Below are positions 1-10,399 of a stretch of 64,000 bases of DNA, piece by piece. The notes beneath the pieces were generated by a model, which worked only from the letters and a program-made list of their open reading frames with translations, was not told the DNA's origin and searched no databases. Location of the stretch: NCBI GenBank assembly GCA_932521035.1, contig OW051495.1:8494001-8558000 (forward strand). The letters run 5' to 3'. The position numbers and the translations under genes were made by a program. Position 1 is the stretch's first letter; each line of letters begins with the position of its first letter. Origin of the DNA: Oscheius dolichura (lineage: Eukaryota > Nematoda > Chromadorea > Rhabditida > Rhabditidae).

Positions 1-1010
1 TTGGTAGATCGAAAGATAGCAGTACAACGAAATCTTAGAAAAGATAATCCTAGACTGGAGGAAACTGCCCAAAATAATCTACAAAATTATAGGGAAACAA
101 TATATTTGGCTTTTGTTGCTCATTACGTCCTTGAAAGGACATTTCCGGCTTCTAAAATCCAAAAATGGGTCCAAAAACTGTCTACCAGAGAGTGTTTTTG
201 TAAGAAAGAATCAAGAGAAGACTTCCTCGGTGTCAAGGGAGGCGTCAAAGTGGGGGGAACCAGTTTTTTTTTTCTAAAAGGAAGACGCGCCACTTGACTA
301 GCAAAGATCATCAAAGGAAAGATGAAAGGAAAGATGTCTCACCCGTCTCTGTGTCACAATAGTTCCTTTATTATGTTCTTTCTAAAAGCACGCCTTTGGA
401 TGGGGAAAGGGAGGTATTTGTTGACATTAGCAAGAAGTGACTAACTGATGCTTACCATTAGTGTCATAGTAATATCGGATCGCCGCTTTGATTACCAGGA
501 CGTCGCCGAATGAAGGTCACCGGCGACTTGGTAAACTGTTGTATAAGGAATCCCCCCGCCTTTGTTTTTGGTAGTTTCTGCTTTTGTTGGAAGCAGTTGT
601 TGCTTAGGGCTACTGGTGGGGCCACAGGTCATCCAAAATTAACAGGAACGAAAGAGAGGAAGGCAAGATGTCACTATTATACACTACCAGACTAAATTAT
701 GGGAACTGTGAAAAATAAAAAGGAACCGTGCTAATGAGCACCAGACGGCTCTTAATTAAAATGAGACGTAGCAACGTTTTATTCAATTCTTTCAAAAATA
801 TAGTAAGTTGAACTCATGCTTGATAAAATTGAAGGTTCCATTTTTATCCCTAGATGAGCTCACCATGTACGTTTTTATCTCTCCAGGTAAGTGAAACAGA
901 AGGCCACTATAATCGCTAGAGCATTATAACAAAAATTATGACGGTACAGCCGTTTATTTACAGATATTTTATCATTACTATCTAATTCCATTTTAGTCCC
1001 CGGTGTCTTC
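1..1010. other. Intergenic, no gene recognised
   Basis: A 98-codon open frame reaches the left edge at 1-297 (+), but it starts at TTG, is basic and low in complexity, and matches no family I know. It could be the end of an exon cut by the window. The rest is AT-rich with no recognisable coding or repeat structure. Confidence 0.4.
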
Positions 1011-1905
1011 TTATTCCTCTTCGGCTTGGCCGTACTCCTGGGCCACGTCCTCCATCTCCTCCGGGTCTTCTTTTCCGGCCTCCACAGCCGTCTCCATTTT
1101 CCACCACTGCCGTGGCCAGTGAGCATATTCGGCTTCCATTTTATCAAATATCTCGTCCTTTCCAATGAAGATATTGACGCCATTGCCATTAGAAGACCTG
1201 TCATATCGAATAATTTTCAATGTATGCTTCCGTCCGGTCTCTTCCGTCGTCACCGCAAAGCACCAAGCGTGCGATTTTACAACTTGCTGGCAATGTGCGG
1301 GAAGCTCTTCACCATAATATTCTTCAAAGCCATTATATCGCTTGAAAAGGTACTCCAAACTGCAAAAATGTTGAAAAAATGTGGAAAGTCCGTGGTCGTC
1401 CCACTCTTCTTCAATATTATTATCCTTCCTTCGCGGTACTCCCTTTTCAATTGCAGTCAACATCGTGCCGTCATAGTCTGAATAATCCGAGTCTTCTTTT
1501 CCGGAATATTCTTCGTCGTCTTCTGTAGCGTCGTGTTCTTCCTCGTCTGTCGTCCACGATTCGCCTTCACTTTCTTCAGTTTCCTTCGGCTCTTTACATG
1601 TTTCCAGTTCTTTCTCAAGTTCTTCCATGCTACCATTTCCATCAATTTCCAGCTCTTCAGTGGGGTTATCAGATTCCGACTCGTGCCCTTTTCCGAAGTT
1701 TGGCTCTCTTCTTCCATTCCATCCGTGTGACCTTATTCTATTTCTTCCGACCCGATTGCGGTTTCCAGATCCTCCTCAATTTCTTCCACGCTACCATTTT
1801 CATCGATATCCAACTCATTATTAGATGCACAGGCTTTCGAAACGAGAAGACTTTCCAGCCTTTTATCGATTCTAAATTTGGTATTATTCCACAAACAATT
1901 AACCA
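1011..1905 (-). CDS. Acidic protein of unknown function with an internal repeat
   Basis: I do not recognise the family. Two exons read on the minus strand: about 1905-1778, then 1736-1011, joined by a 41-bp intron that keeps the frame. The N-terminal part is very acidic (TTDEEEHDATEDDEEYSGKE) and contains two copies of a motif of the form D-x-NGS-[VM]-EE-[IL]-E-[EK]-[DE]-LET, one in each exon. A more globular middle follows, with many Phe, Tyr and Trp residues (FFQHFCSLEYLFKRYNGFEEYY), and then an acidic tail ending GQAEEE. The 5' end is not defined: a stop lies just upstream of the first exon, so an earlier exon with the start codon should exist beyond about 1905. No signal peptide or TM segment is visible. 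It may be a nuclear or chaperone-like acidic protein, but this is only inference from composition. Confidence 0.5.
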
Positions 1906-2440
1906 ACTAACCGAATATATATATACAAGGTAGAACCAGCTGAAGATGTTGAATAGGATAAAAATATCCAAAGGGGTGATCATCTTTCAGCAAAAAAAGC
2001 GCAGCAAAGCAACGACCGGCTACTGTTGAAGATAAATGGCTATTGAATGGAACAGCGGCTTTCTTCTGATTTATCCGCTCAAACCTGTTTTATCAGGGTC
2101 AGATCATGTCAACTTCTGGTCAGCTCTAGTAAGAGACGCTTGCTACCGTACCTCGACTATAGGCCAGGAGGCCTCCTTGACGGCCTGATAGAAACCAGGT
2201 GAAGTCTATCGTATTGTTTTTCCTTTCAAAAAAAAGGCATTGTTATTATGATTTATTACAACGAAAAGGAATATATGTACAGAAGCTGCCTGGTCAAGAA
2301 AAACTGAGAAGTCAAGGTTGCTTGGACAGAAATTATTGCAAAAAAAGGAATGAGCCAATTTACATTAGGAAAGGAGATTATTGTAAGTATTGAGATTCTA
2401 TGTACAAAATGAAATGCATAGTTTACAGCTTTCAGATCTT
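1906..2440. other. Intergenic
   Basis: No convincing exon. It should contain the 5' exon and promoter of the acidic gene at 1011-1905 and the 3' region of the four-TM gene. Confidence 0.4.
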
Positions 2441-2443
2441 TGT

Positions 2444-3490
2444 TTATGGAGATGCAAGGAGTTTTCCATGAACTTCCTTTCCAAGTACAACCTTGGGCTG
2501 ATTGTAGCGGTTGCGATGCTTGGCAAAGTCTCGGAGGTAGTTGTAGCAGCGCTTGATCACGTCAAAGAACCAATAGTTCAGGGCAAGGAAGGGGAGGACG
2601 AAGAGAGCGGCGAAGGCGAAACCAACACGGAGAGCTGAAAGTTTGTTATCAAAAGAATTGAAAGAAAAATGAACCTGAAAGGTTGTTCCTGTTCCTTTGG
2701 TACCAATCCTGGGGGGCATGCTCCTTCAGCCTGCCGGCTACCTGACTGTAGGGGAAGATCATAGCATAAATGCAGGCGATGAAGACCAGGGCAAAGTAGA
2801 GTACATTGAGGAACCAGATGAAGACCACTGGGCAAACCAGGCACGCGTTAAGACGCTTAATTCCAACGAAGAGCAGAGGCATACAGGCAATTTCAAACAG
2901 GAGAATCATTGTCTGTAAGCAATCAGACCATTTTTCCACTTGGGACCTTTTTAATTTTTTAGGAAGAAGGTCAAAAGCCCTCGCCCCCATCGATTTTCCC
3001 TTATTTTTCTCTATATTTTGGCTGTTTTCCACATAGGAAACCCCCGGAGACCAAGGAGACAAACAAACATGTTAGCCGGAGTCCCCCCTGACAGGGAATG
3101 TTGTCCAGTGGGCGAGGGAACAGCCTGCTCTTTTGATCTCTGTTCGCAACCCAGGGAGATCTCTGTTAATCCTTCGTTTCTTCATTTTAAGCGGGCTTAT
3201 AGAAAAAGGAAAGCGGAAGACTCACTGTGCCCAGCTCAAAGCGCAAATCTTTGCTCCATCCGAACATTTTAAACAAATACAGTAGAATCGTAATGCCCAA
3301 CATGATGGCCATCGCAACTCCAACACGCTTAGCCGCTTTCTGAAACTTCCTCTATTTACCAAAAGATTGTCTAGGTGGAACGTACCGTGCTGTGAACGGT
3401 ACCACAGCAGCATTTGGTACACATGTATCTGGTATCATAGTGGGGAAAGCCGGGAGTAACCATCTCAACGGGAATCGGTTCGTGCTTCAT
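2444..3490 (-). CDS. Four-transmembrane protein, LAPTM-like nematode family
   Basis: Four exons on the minus strand: about 3490-3388, 3342-3243, 2907-2705 and 2636-2444. The protein starts MKHEPIPVEM, then has a Cys-rich segment (RYMCTKCCCGTVHST) before the first membrane span (VGVAMAIMLGITILLYLF). Spans two and three lie in exon 3 (TMILLFEIACMPLLFVG and CPVVFIWFLNVLYFALVF) and the fourth in exon 4 (VGFAFAALFVLPFLALNYWFF), followed by a basic cytosolic tail. A Cys-rich N-terminus with four spans is the plan of lysosomal-associated transmembrane (LAPTM) proteins and their nematode relatives, so a late-endosomal or lysosomal membrane role is likely. Introns have GTACC/GTACG donors and TTTCAG acceptors. 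The family call rests on topology and the Cys motif, not on an alignment. Confidence 0.65.
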
Positions 3491-4489
3491 AGCTGAAAAT
3501 GGAGGAATTACTCTTTAAAATATTTCATGAGAAGCGAGAATGAAAGAATAAACGGCTCAGCACAAGGGTGAGGGCGGGCAGTGGGGCACATAACAGCCTG
3601 TTTTGGTTGCCCACTCCCCATTTTTGAGGTTGTTTATCATCTATTTTAAGCATGGGAAAAGCTTCTCCTGTCCTTTTTGAAATAGGAAGAAATACAAGAG
3701 CCGTGAGGTTCTTTTCAAGGAGAAAAATAGAAACAAATCCTTTAGCTTCAACTTTCTTCAAAATCAAAGGATAAAATTGCTTCCTTTCTTATTGGAAATA
3801 GAGCACAGTAGCATTTCATAGACGGCTTCATAGGAAAAAAAATGAAGTGAAGGAATATACAAATCGTAAAAAGTATGGTGTTTTTTTATGTTTACACGAA
3901 ACAAATAGAAATTGGTAAAAAGAATTGAGACAAAGGAGGAATGGATCCTGGGAAGGACGGAATATAATCGAAACCTATAAGATATCAAAGTGAAGCCCAC
4001 TGTCTTTGGATACATTTCTAAGATAAAAGCCGAATAAAACGGGAACCAGAGCACTTCTGCACTCCCCGCTTCAGACGGGGCAACTAGACGCAAATAACAT
4101 GAAAGAGATGTTGTTGTTTGTGCGAAGCGCGACGGACGGGGCGGGTTCACGTGGTGAGGATCGAAAGAGCGTGTTGGCATAAGGGAAAGAGGGAGGGAGA
4201 TGTTTACGCGAAAAACGGGACAACTTTGGGAAGGCCGGGACAGTTTCAGGAAGGTCGGTACAAATTGCGAGTTCGTGCCATTCCCTGGTTGATGTACCGG
4301 GAGAATGCGTTTCTGTCTTGTTGAGTTCGGCTCAACAGAACCTTTTCCCCTCTTATTTTAGCGCGCACGCATATGTTACCTGCGTACGTTTTGATCCTCA
4401 CACGCTAATTAGTCTTACTCGTGTCTACGCGTGGTTGTTTGGATATTGATTGTCCTTATTTTCATGTGTGCTTATAAATTATGAGCCTA
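3491..4489. other. Intergenic
   Basis: Promoter region of the four-TM gene plus unassigned sequence. Open frames here are short and overlap on both strands, with no family match. Confidence 0.4.
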
Positions 4490-4660
4490 CTCCCACCGCG
4501 CTAGCTCAAAAAACGTTGTTGCTTTTTTTGAAATTTGAAAGCTCGCTTCCTCCTCGCTCCCTCACTTTCAAAAAAATCTAAAAGCGCAGTTCGGCGCAGC
4601 AAAAATTATCGGTTCGAATGAACCTACACTCAACTCTCCAATTCAAAAAAAGTTGTGGGT
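4490..4660. repeat. Dispersed repeat, module B copy 1
   Basis: Carries the string TCGCTTCCTCCTCGCTCCCT followed by a CAGTTCGGCGCAG block and ATCGGTTCGAATGA. The same series recurs at 8335-8510 with scattered differences. A copy of module A follows directly, so the two modules travel together. Confidence 0.7.
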
Positions 4661-4674
4661 TACAAATCACCTTT

Positions 4675-4800
4675 TTTTATGGGTTTTGGTCGAAATCCCC
4701 GACTTTGATAAAACAAAATGTGGACGATTCTGATCGCTAACTGGCCGAATCGGGCTATTTACAATAAGGCAATCAGAATTCATGAGTTCGAACTTATTTC
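4675..4800. repeat. Dispersed repeat, module A copy 1 (diverged)
   Basis: Shares GGGTTTTGGTCGAAAT, a CTTTGATAAAAC block and the CTGGCCGAATCGGGCT block with longer copies at 7770-7985, 8090-8295 and 18715-18995. It is shorter and more diverged. Confidence 0.55.
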
Positions 4801-4901
4801 AACTTCAACCAGAACATTTAAAATATTCCAATGTTCAACAAAAAGAAATTCGGGCAAAAATGGGTTAAATGGAGGGAAAGATTTATTTGTTTAATAGGAG
4901 A

Positions 4902-6723
4902 TTACTCTGTGTACTTAGAAAGGATATCAGCCAAATGGCGGGGAATAACAATTGAAGGCATATTACTGTACTCATTGGGAAGCTGGGGACCCTCTCTCCA
5001 GCTTTTTCCATTAAATATTTCAGTTTTATCGAGAAATTTGTCTGTGTCACTATATCCTCCAATTACACATCCTCCAATTACAAAAATCTCATTGTCAAGG
5101 ACTGCTGCAGAAAAGTGACATCGATGTTCTTTCATAGATGACAGTTCTTTCCATGTTCCTTTTCCTTCCAAATTACTCAATTCCAGTACAGTATTGACTG
5201 TCTTTCCATCACCACCTCCCATTAAAATGAGATTATTTCCATGAGAAACGAGAGAATGATCCTTAAGAGGTGTTGGCATATCATTCAGCTCCGTCCAGAC
5301 ACCACTCTCCGGGTCGAAACATTCCACATGCTTCAAACGATTCGAATCATCATCCAATCCACCACAGACGATGAATTTGCCATTATGAACTGCTGCAGCT
5401 GCATCCCATCGCGAATATTTCATGTCCCTAAAATATTGATTAGCCCTGATTGAGCCTTGTATCAGATGTTGTATCATCTCGTTTGAGAGACGAAGCGGCC
5501 GTTGGAAACCGAACAGAAGAGAAAAATTGGGGGAAAGTATTCAACTCACGGCATTTTAATCCATTTGTTCTCCTTCGGATCATATCGTTCCACACTTTTC
5601 AACTTCCATCCTCCAAATACCCAAATGGATCCATTCCATTCCACACTGCTATTATTAATACACCGTCGTCCCTCATTCATATCTGCCAATCGTATCCATT
5701 TCAATGTTTTGTTATCCAATTTGTATAATTCTTTCTTCATCCCCCAACCACCGAATACATAGATCTCTCCATCCAGATATACTGCACCTCCGGCATCAAG
5801 TCTTTTCGGTAACTTTAATGATAATTTGATCCATCTGTTTTCTTTTAGCATGGTCATGTCATCAGACCCGTTGTCGCCATTTCCCCCTCCAAGGAGTAAG
5901 ATCTAAACGGTCAATTGTTTGTCTAACAAGTAATCTCTACCGTCTCCTTTTCCTTTGGGATCGCTTGTATTTCTTCCAAAGTAGCAGCCTCCTTCAAAAC
6001 TTGGTCATGGCTTTCTTTTTGACTTTCCACCATTTCACGAATGTGTTCGACTATATAAAAAGATAGAAACATTTCAATAAACCCCGAACTTTTTGAAGAT
6101 ATGGCCTCAATGGCTGTTCGTGTCTTTTCCTCATTTTCTACTACAATTGCCTCTATTTCATACTTCACCGAAGAGAGGTCCTCAGTCATTTTCTTCACTG
6201 AAATAGTTTTATAGAAACTCTTTTCCTCTCTCACTTTTTGAAGATATGGCTTCAATGGCTGTTCGTGTCTTTTCCTCATTTTCTACTACAATTGCCTCTA
6301 TTTCATATTTCACCGAAGAGAGGTCCTCAGTCATTTTCATCACTGAAATAGTTTTATAGACATGAAAAGAATAAAACAAACTGTCAGTCTTCAACTTTTT
6401 AATCTCCTCCCTGGTCCCATTCCTGCCCTCTAATACGACCCCCGTCATTCGGTTGACCGCCGAATGGACTAAACTCTCCTTTTTCCGTCTCCTCTAGATC
6501 TGACCCACCTTTTTCCATCTGGCTGTTCCAGTTTCTTTCCCTCTCCTCTAAAAATACAGCTCATTATTTATTTATTTATAAAATTACCGTCTTTGTCTGC
6601 TTTCAGCTGTTTCATTTTCTCCGTCAGTTCTCCATTTTCCTTCTCCAATTTTTCTATTCGTAGACGAAGTTCCCCAGCTGCCGCGTTCGTCTTTCGAATC
6701 TTTTCATAAAGCTTCTTTTCCAT
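4902..6723 (-). CDS. Coiled-coil and kelch-repeat protein
   Basis: Minus-strand gene. The first exon (6723-6588) starts MEKKLYEKIRKTNAAAGELR and forms a coiled coil. Middle exons (about 6480-5942) continue as charged helix. The kelch part is in 5901-5549 and 5429-4902, joined by a 119-bp intron. At least five kelch blades can be seen from their GG doublets and Trp residues: ILLLGGGNGD, YVFGGWG...WIRLADM, WVFGGWK...NKWIKMP, IVCGGLD...VWTELNDM, LILMGGG...TWKELSSM, FVIGGCV. A beta-propeller of this kind usually binds a protein partner. There is no BTB or BACK domain, so it is not a standard Cul3 adaptor. A 146-bp tandem duplication lies in the helical part (separate entry). The exact exons of the middle section are uncertain. 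Confidence 0.7.
6085..6362 (-). repeat. Tandem duplication inside the kelch gene
   Basis: Two nearly identical copies of about 130 bp start at about 6085 and 6231. Both encode the same helical segment, beginning MTEDLSSVKYEIEAIVVENE and ending TAIEAISSKS. The high identity suggests a recent duplication that lengthened the coiled coil or duplicated an exon. Confidence 0.85.
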
Positions 6724-7209
6724 TTTTCTTTTTCTGAAATGTGTCAAAATAGGTAGAAATAGGAAGTGTGAAAGTTGAGAAATGAAAAGAGACAGGGACG
6801 GGATGTGCACACAATGAGAGTCGTCTTCTCCCTTTTATTCCCCTTTTGATACGAGACGGAAATCGTTTTATTCCTTTGTTTAGTGATTTACAGTTTGCTC
6901 TTCTTTCTTTCTCAACTAGTATGCCTCTGGCGCTGGGATTTCTTCATATCTGTCGAAATAAATTTGACTGTCGGAAAGGTCAAACGGTCAATCCGTACAG
7001 ACATCTGCCCATTATTAGGCAAGCCGTAACGGGTGCCCTCGGTCCCCCTTCTTCCAGCGCCAACTCCCCTTTCCTCAGCGCGGTATTCCCCCTCCCGAGC
7101 TGCCCTCCTGTCCAGCGAGACGATCTTGCATCGCTCTCCAGTCATTTTCTTGTCGGATTAAAATTGAGAGTCCCTTTAAATATTTCCGTTCAAATTTACT
7201 GCTATCATG

Positions 7210-7755
7210 TAAAAAGTTCCAGATAGCCAATGACGAACGTCTAAAACTGGCAGAATGTCTTCGTGAAAAAATTATACGTTATGGGAGCTCTGTTGATAGA
7301 AGATTTTCATAATCATCAGCGGATAAAATTAGCAGAAGAAAAAGGAAAAAAGGAAACTGATGTGAATTTCTTTTTCAAATTAGAGAGAATATTCTTCCCT
7401 TTAGGCATCGGTCGCCCTTTCTGGATTGCTACAAGAAGATGCTGGGGTAACGATGGAAGAGAGTCGAATGGTAGACAGCGCCTGGAGAGGAGCTCTAGCC
7501 TATCACTTCTTTATGATGGCACAGAAACAATTATACGATGGGCAGATCGATGCAGCAATGAAGACAGCGCTACACCTCGTAGAATATGACGATATGCTTG
7601 ATCCCCTAGAAATTTACACTCTTCTCGGTAAGGCTTTCCTCAGAAAATATCTCGATACAGAACCGTCCGATTATTTTAGTTTAAAAACAAAAGTTGTAAG
7701 TTACGACGAGATCTCTCGTTTGGTATCAAAATCTTTGTGGTGCGACCAAATCTAA
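7210..7755 (+). pseudogene. ifta-1-like: Fragment of WDR35/IFT121 (IFT-A ciliary transport subunit)
   Basis: Two exons remain: about 7263-7359 reading VKKLYVMGALLIEDFHN, and 7404-7695 reading SGLLQEDAG...AWRGALAYHFFMMAQKQLYD, GQIDAAMKTALHLVEYDDML and DPLEIYTLL. These match the C-terminal TPR-like region of WDR35/IFT121, where metazoan proteins have the same order of motifs (VKKLYVLSALLIE, AWRGAEAYHFF, ALKTALHLRDYED). The intron is in frame. The full protein is over 1100 residues with N-terminal WD40 repeats and a C-terminal zinc ribbon; neither is here. The last exon runs to a good GTAAGT donor and then meets dispersed repeats. This is a truncated duplicate and not the functional gene, although the remaining exons are still open. 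Confidence 0.75.
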
Positions 7756-7769
7756 TTGTCACTTTACGT

Positions 7770-7985
7770 TCCCTAGCCTTGGCCGGCCGACGCCCCCGTT
7801 TTGTGTTGGCGGAGACTCCGCGTAAGGGGCTTTTTTGTTCCCCTGGTTTTGGTCAAAATGTCCGGCTTTGACAAAACCAAAAGCGAAACCATTTTTGACC
7901 ATTGGCTGACCGAAGCAGGCCGCTTATAAGAAAGAACTTAACTTTGGTAAAGTGCTGTCGATTCTTCACTGCGACGCTCCGGAGC
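7770..7985. repeat. Dispersed repeat, module A copy 2
   Basis: Runs from the TTGGCCGGCC block through TGTTGGCGGAGACTCCGCG and TGGTTTTGGTCAAAAT to AACTTTGGTAAAGTGCTGTC. It lies directly after the IFT121 fragment and is a direct repeat of the copy at 8090. Confidence 0.8.
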
Positions 7986-8089
7986 TCCGGAACGTTCGGA
8001 GATAACCACGAAAACTCCAAGAGAAACATAAAATAATGGCATATGTTTATTACCAGACTAGAAGTGCCCAGTTTTTATGGAAGGCGCCC

Positions 8090-8295
8090 TTGTGGAAGGG
8101 ACGACGCCCCCGATTCGTGTTGGCGGAGGCTCCGCGTTAGAGTCTCCTTCGTTCCATTGGTTTTGGTCAGAATTACAGAACTTTACAAAAGAATGGCTTG
8201 GCCATTCTGACCGCCGGCTGACCGAACCCGGCTGGCTATAGAAAAAGGGCTTAACTTTGGTAAAGTGCTGTCGATTCGTCACAGTTAGAGCTTAG
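8090..8295. repeat. Dispersed repeat, module A copy 3
   Basis: Same order of blocks as copy 2 (GTTGGCGGAGGCTCCGCG, TTGGTTTTGGTCAGAAT, ACCCGGCTGGCTAT, TAACTTTGGTAAAGTGCTG). Module B copy 2 follows, as at 4.5 kb but in the reverse order. Confidence 0.8.
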
Positions 8296-8334
8296 CAAAA
8301 AATAAACCGCCAATACGCCAAGAAGCGCCATCGA

Positions 8335-8510
8335 ATGACACTACTCTCATCGCGCAAGCTTAAAAAAACGTGTGTCAATTTTGGAAATTTAATAGCTCGC
8401 TTCCTCCTCACTCCCTCATTTTCAAAAAATTCTAAAAGTGTAGTTCGGCGCAGAAAAAATTATCGGTTCGAATGAGCCTACACTCAATTTCCCAACTCAA
8501 AACTAGGTTG
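8335..8510. repeat. Dispersed repeat, module B copy 2
   Basis: Matches 4490-4660 across the CGCTTCCTCCTC, GTAGTTCGGCGCAG and TATCGGTTCGAATGA blocks. Confidence 0.7.
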
Positions 8511-8590
8511 ACCCAGTTATGCTCGTGGGCAAGGGCCTGGGCTCGCGTTTCAGGCTCACCCCGCGCCTTCGGCGGCCTGCGGCTTTAAAA

Positions 8591-8785
8591 ACGTCTCCCT
8601 TCCCACGTTTTCCATTTTACGTGGTTTCTGTTTGTACCCTATGATGCCCTCCTATAGCCCATTCCCTCCTGTGCAGTGGAATCTTTCGTGTTGAGACCGC
8701 TTGACCACCGCTTTCCTAGTGTAACTCAACGTTACTGGCAGAAGTCTTGAAAAGAGTAGAGATTCCGCTGGAAATTGACGTGTAC
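8591..8785. repeat. Second dispersed repeat family, copy 1
   Basis: About 195 bp from AACGTCTCCCTTCCCACGTT to GCTGGAAATTGAC, repeated at 12266-12465 with only small differences and one short insertion. No terminal inverted repeat is apparent. An internal ACGTTTTCCATTTTACGT block could pair with itself. Confidence 0.85.
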
Positions 8786-8963
8786 AAATTAAAAAGTTAT
8801 GGTAAAAAAGAGACGAATTTATCCAAGCAAGGGGCGCGGAAATAAGTCCTCGCACCCCCGTGATTTAGTTTTACCCATTTATTTTATTGGAATGTTTTTC
8901 TTTGTGGCTTATACAGATTTCCTCTCCTATTTCTACGGTGTTACATATTGTCAAAGAATTATT

Positions 8964-10375
8964 TTATTTATGTGTGTTCGTCTTCTTTGACGATTCCTTT
9001 TCCAATTTTGTCCAGCTGCTTATAAACTGTCTAACCGCACGGCGATACTCGTAAACAAGGAGGAATGTAACAATGGGATCTATACACTGGGCAAAGGACA
9101 TTAAGCTGCTGAACAGGATAATGGTGCCTCTCAAGAAGTTGATTTTAAAAAGGGCACAAAAATGGAAGGTGACACCAGGGCTTATGGTAAAGATCAGGGG
9201 ACTGAAGGTCTGAAATAACCTCATTTATATGAAAGAAGAAAGAGAGTTACCTGGAACAGAAGGAGATAGAATATCCTTTCCTGATATCGAATATTCTGCC
9301 TGTGCATTTGAGGCAGGGTTTTCCGGAAAATGGCGAAGATTTTAATGATCATGAAGAAGATAAAAGTCAGTGACACGGCAGTGAAAATGATACAGATTAT
9401 TGAAGGCAAGGCGGTAGCCACCCGGAGGGTATCATTGATCTGAAATTTTCTATTAACCATCTCCGTATTACAGTATCTACCCATTCTGGACCTCCAATAT
9501 AGGGTACTGTACTGATGTTGATCCCCGTATTGTACAGTAAATCCGGTTCCATTAGCCTATTTTTTGAGTCGTTGGGCCAACTACCCCACGAGGTAAGAGC
9601 ACCCGACGCTCCGGTTAGCAATAGGTCTCCTACCACCAGGATAATGATTTTTTGTGGTGAACGGAACCAAGATTCGTGGTGGGACCTGAAGATGAATAGA
9701 AAACCTCTGTGAATCTGAGAAAAGACAGCTCCAGAGCAAAGTTGAAATGGGCCGACATCTCATTTGAGGCAACGGCGCTTACTGTAGCTTTTGTTGGCCG
9801 AAGAGGATCAAAAAGTTGCCCACCACTTGTTAGAAAAACGAAGTACACCCAAAATATTCTCAAGAGGTATCACGGAAGTCATTTTTGAACAATTTAAAGC
9901 TGTTTGATAATGAGGTTATTTATAACGTTGAATAGTGGTTGTAAGCAGAGGCCACGCTCTTTTCTGAGAACTTTCACTTACTTAACTAATGTCCAATATC
10001 TATGCAAAAAGCAGAGAGTAACAATAATGACAATCTGTATCCAACAACAGATATAAATTAGCAGAATCAAACTACCACTGAATATAGATAAATTGGCAAA
10101 GTTTTCATAGAATACGATAAGAAATATCCCGTCAGATACGTAGAAGAGCTGGAATATTTGAATTTTTGAAAGGAGAAGCAAATTCTTACTGGATTGATTG
10201 TCACAGCAAAGGCAGCGTAGACCACAGAATGGAGGGTATACAGGAATAAAAGATATTTGTAAGAACCCATCAGAGGCGAGGACTTGAAAGCGATCAGAGG
10301 TAGAAGAAGGAGATTCAGGGTTATGGCAACTATGGCGGTAGTCATTGTGATATACTGGCTGGTTACTTGGAGCAT
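8964..10375 (-). CDS. Str-family chemoreceptor (7TM GPCR)
   Basis: Five exons on the minus strand: 10375-10190, 10148-9982, 9685-9481, 9439-9251 and 9209-8964. Lengths 186+167+205+189+246 sum to 331 codons. TM1-TM2 carry the Str hallmark SPLMGSYKYLLFLYTLHSVVYA; exon 2 holds TM3 and ends HRYWTLVK, the DRY-like position. Exon 3 begins SHHESWFRSPQK and holds TM4 plus the extracellular loop; exon 4 holds TM5 and the basic third intracellular loop (LPQMHRQNIRYQERIFYLLL). Exon 5 ends with IDPIVTFLLVYEYRRAV, the Str TM7 signature. Such receptors usually act in ciliated sensory neurons. The gene looks intact. The long intron 3 (9686-9981) is the only one above 60 bp. An upstream start is possible, because the first TM begins close to the chosen Met. 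Confidence 0.85.
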
Positions 10376-10399
10376 TCTCTCTGAAAAGCAGCATATTAA

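Noticed and set aside
1700-1780. Apparent frame break in the acidic gene
   Set aside because: A 41-bp intron with proper GT/AG borders restores one frame.
4610-4630. tRNA B-box GGTTCGAATGA
   Set aside because: It recurs at about 8463 within the dispersed repeat and has no tRNA fold around it.
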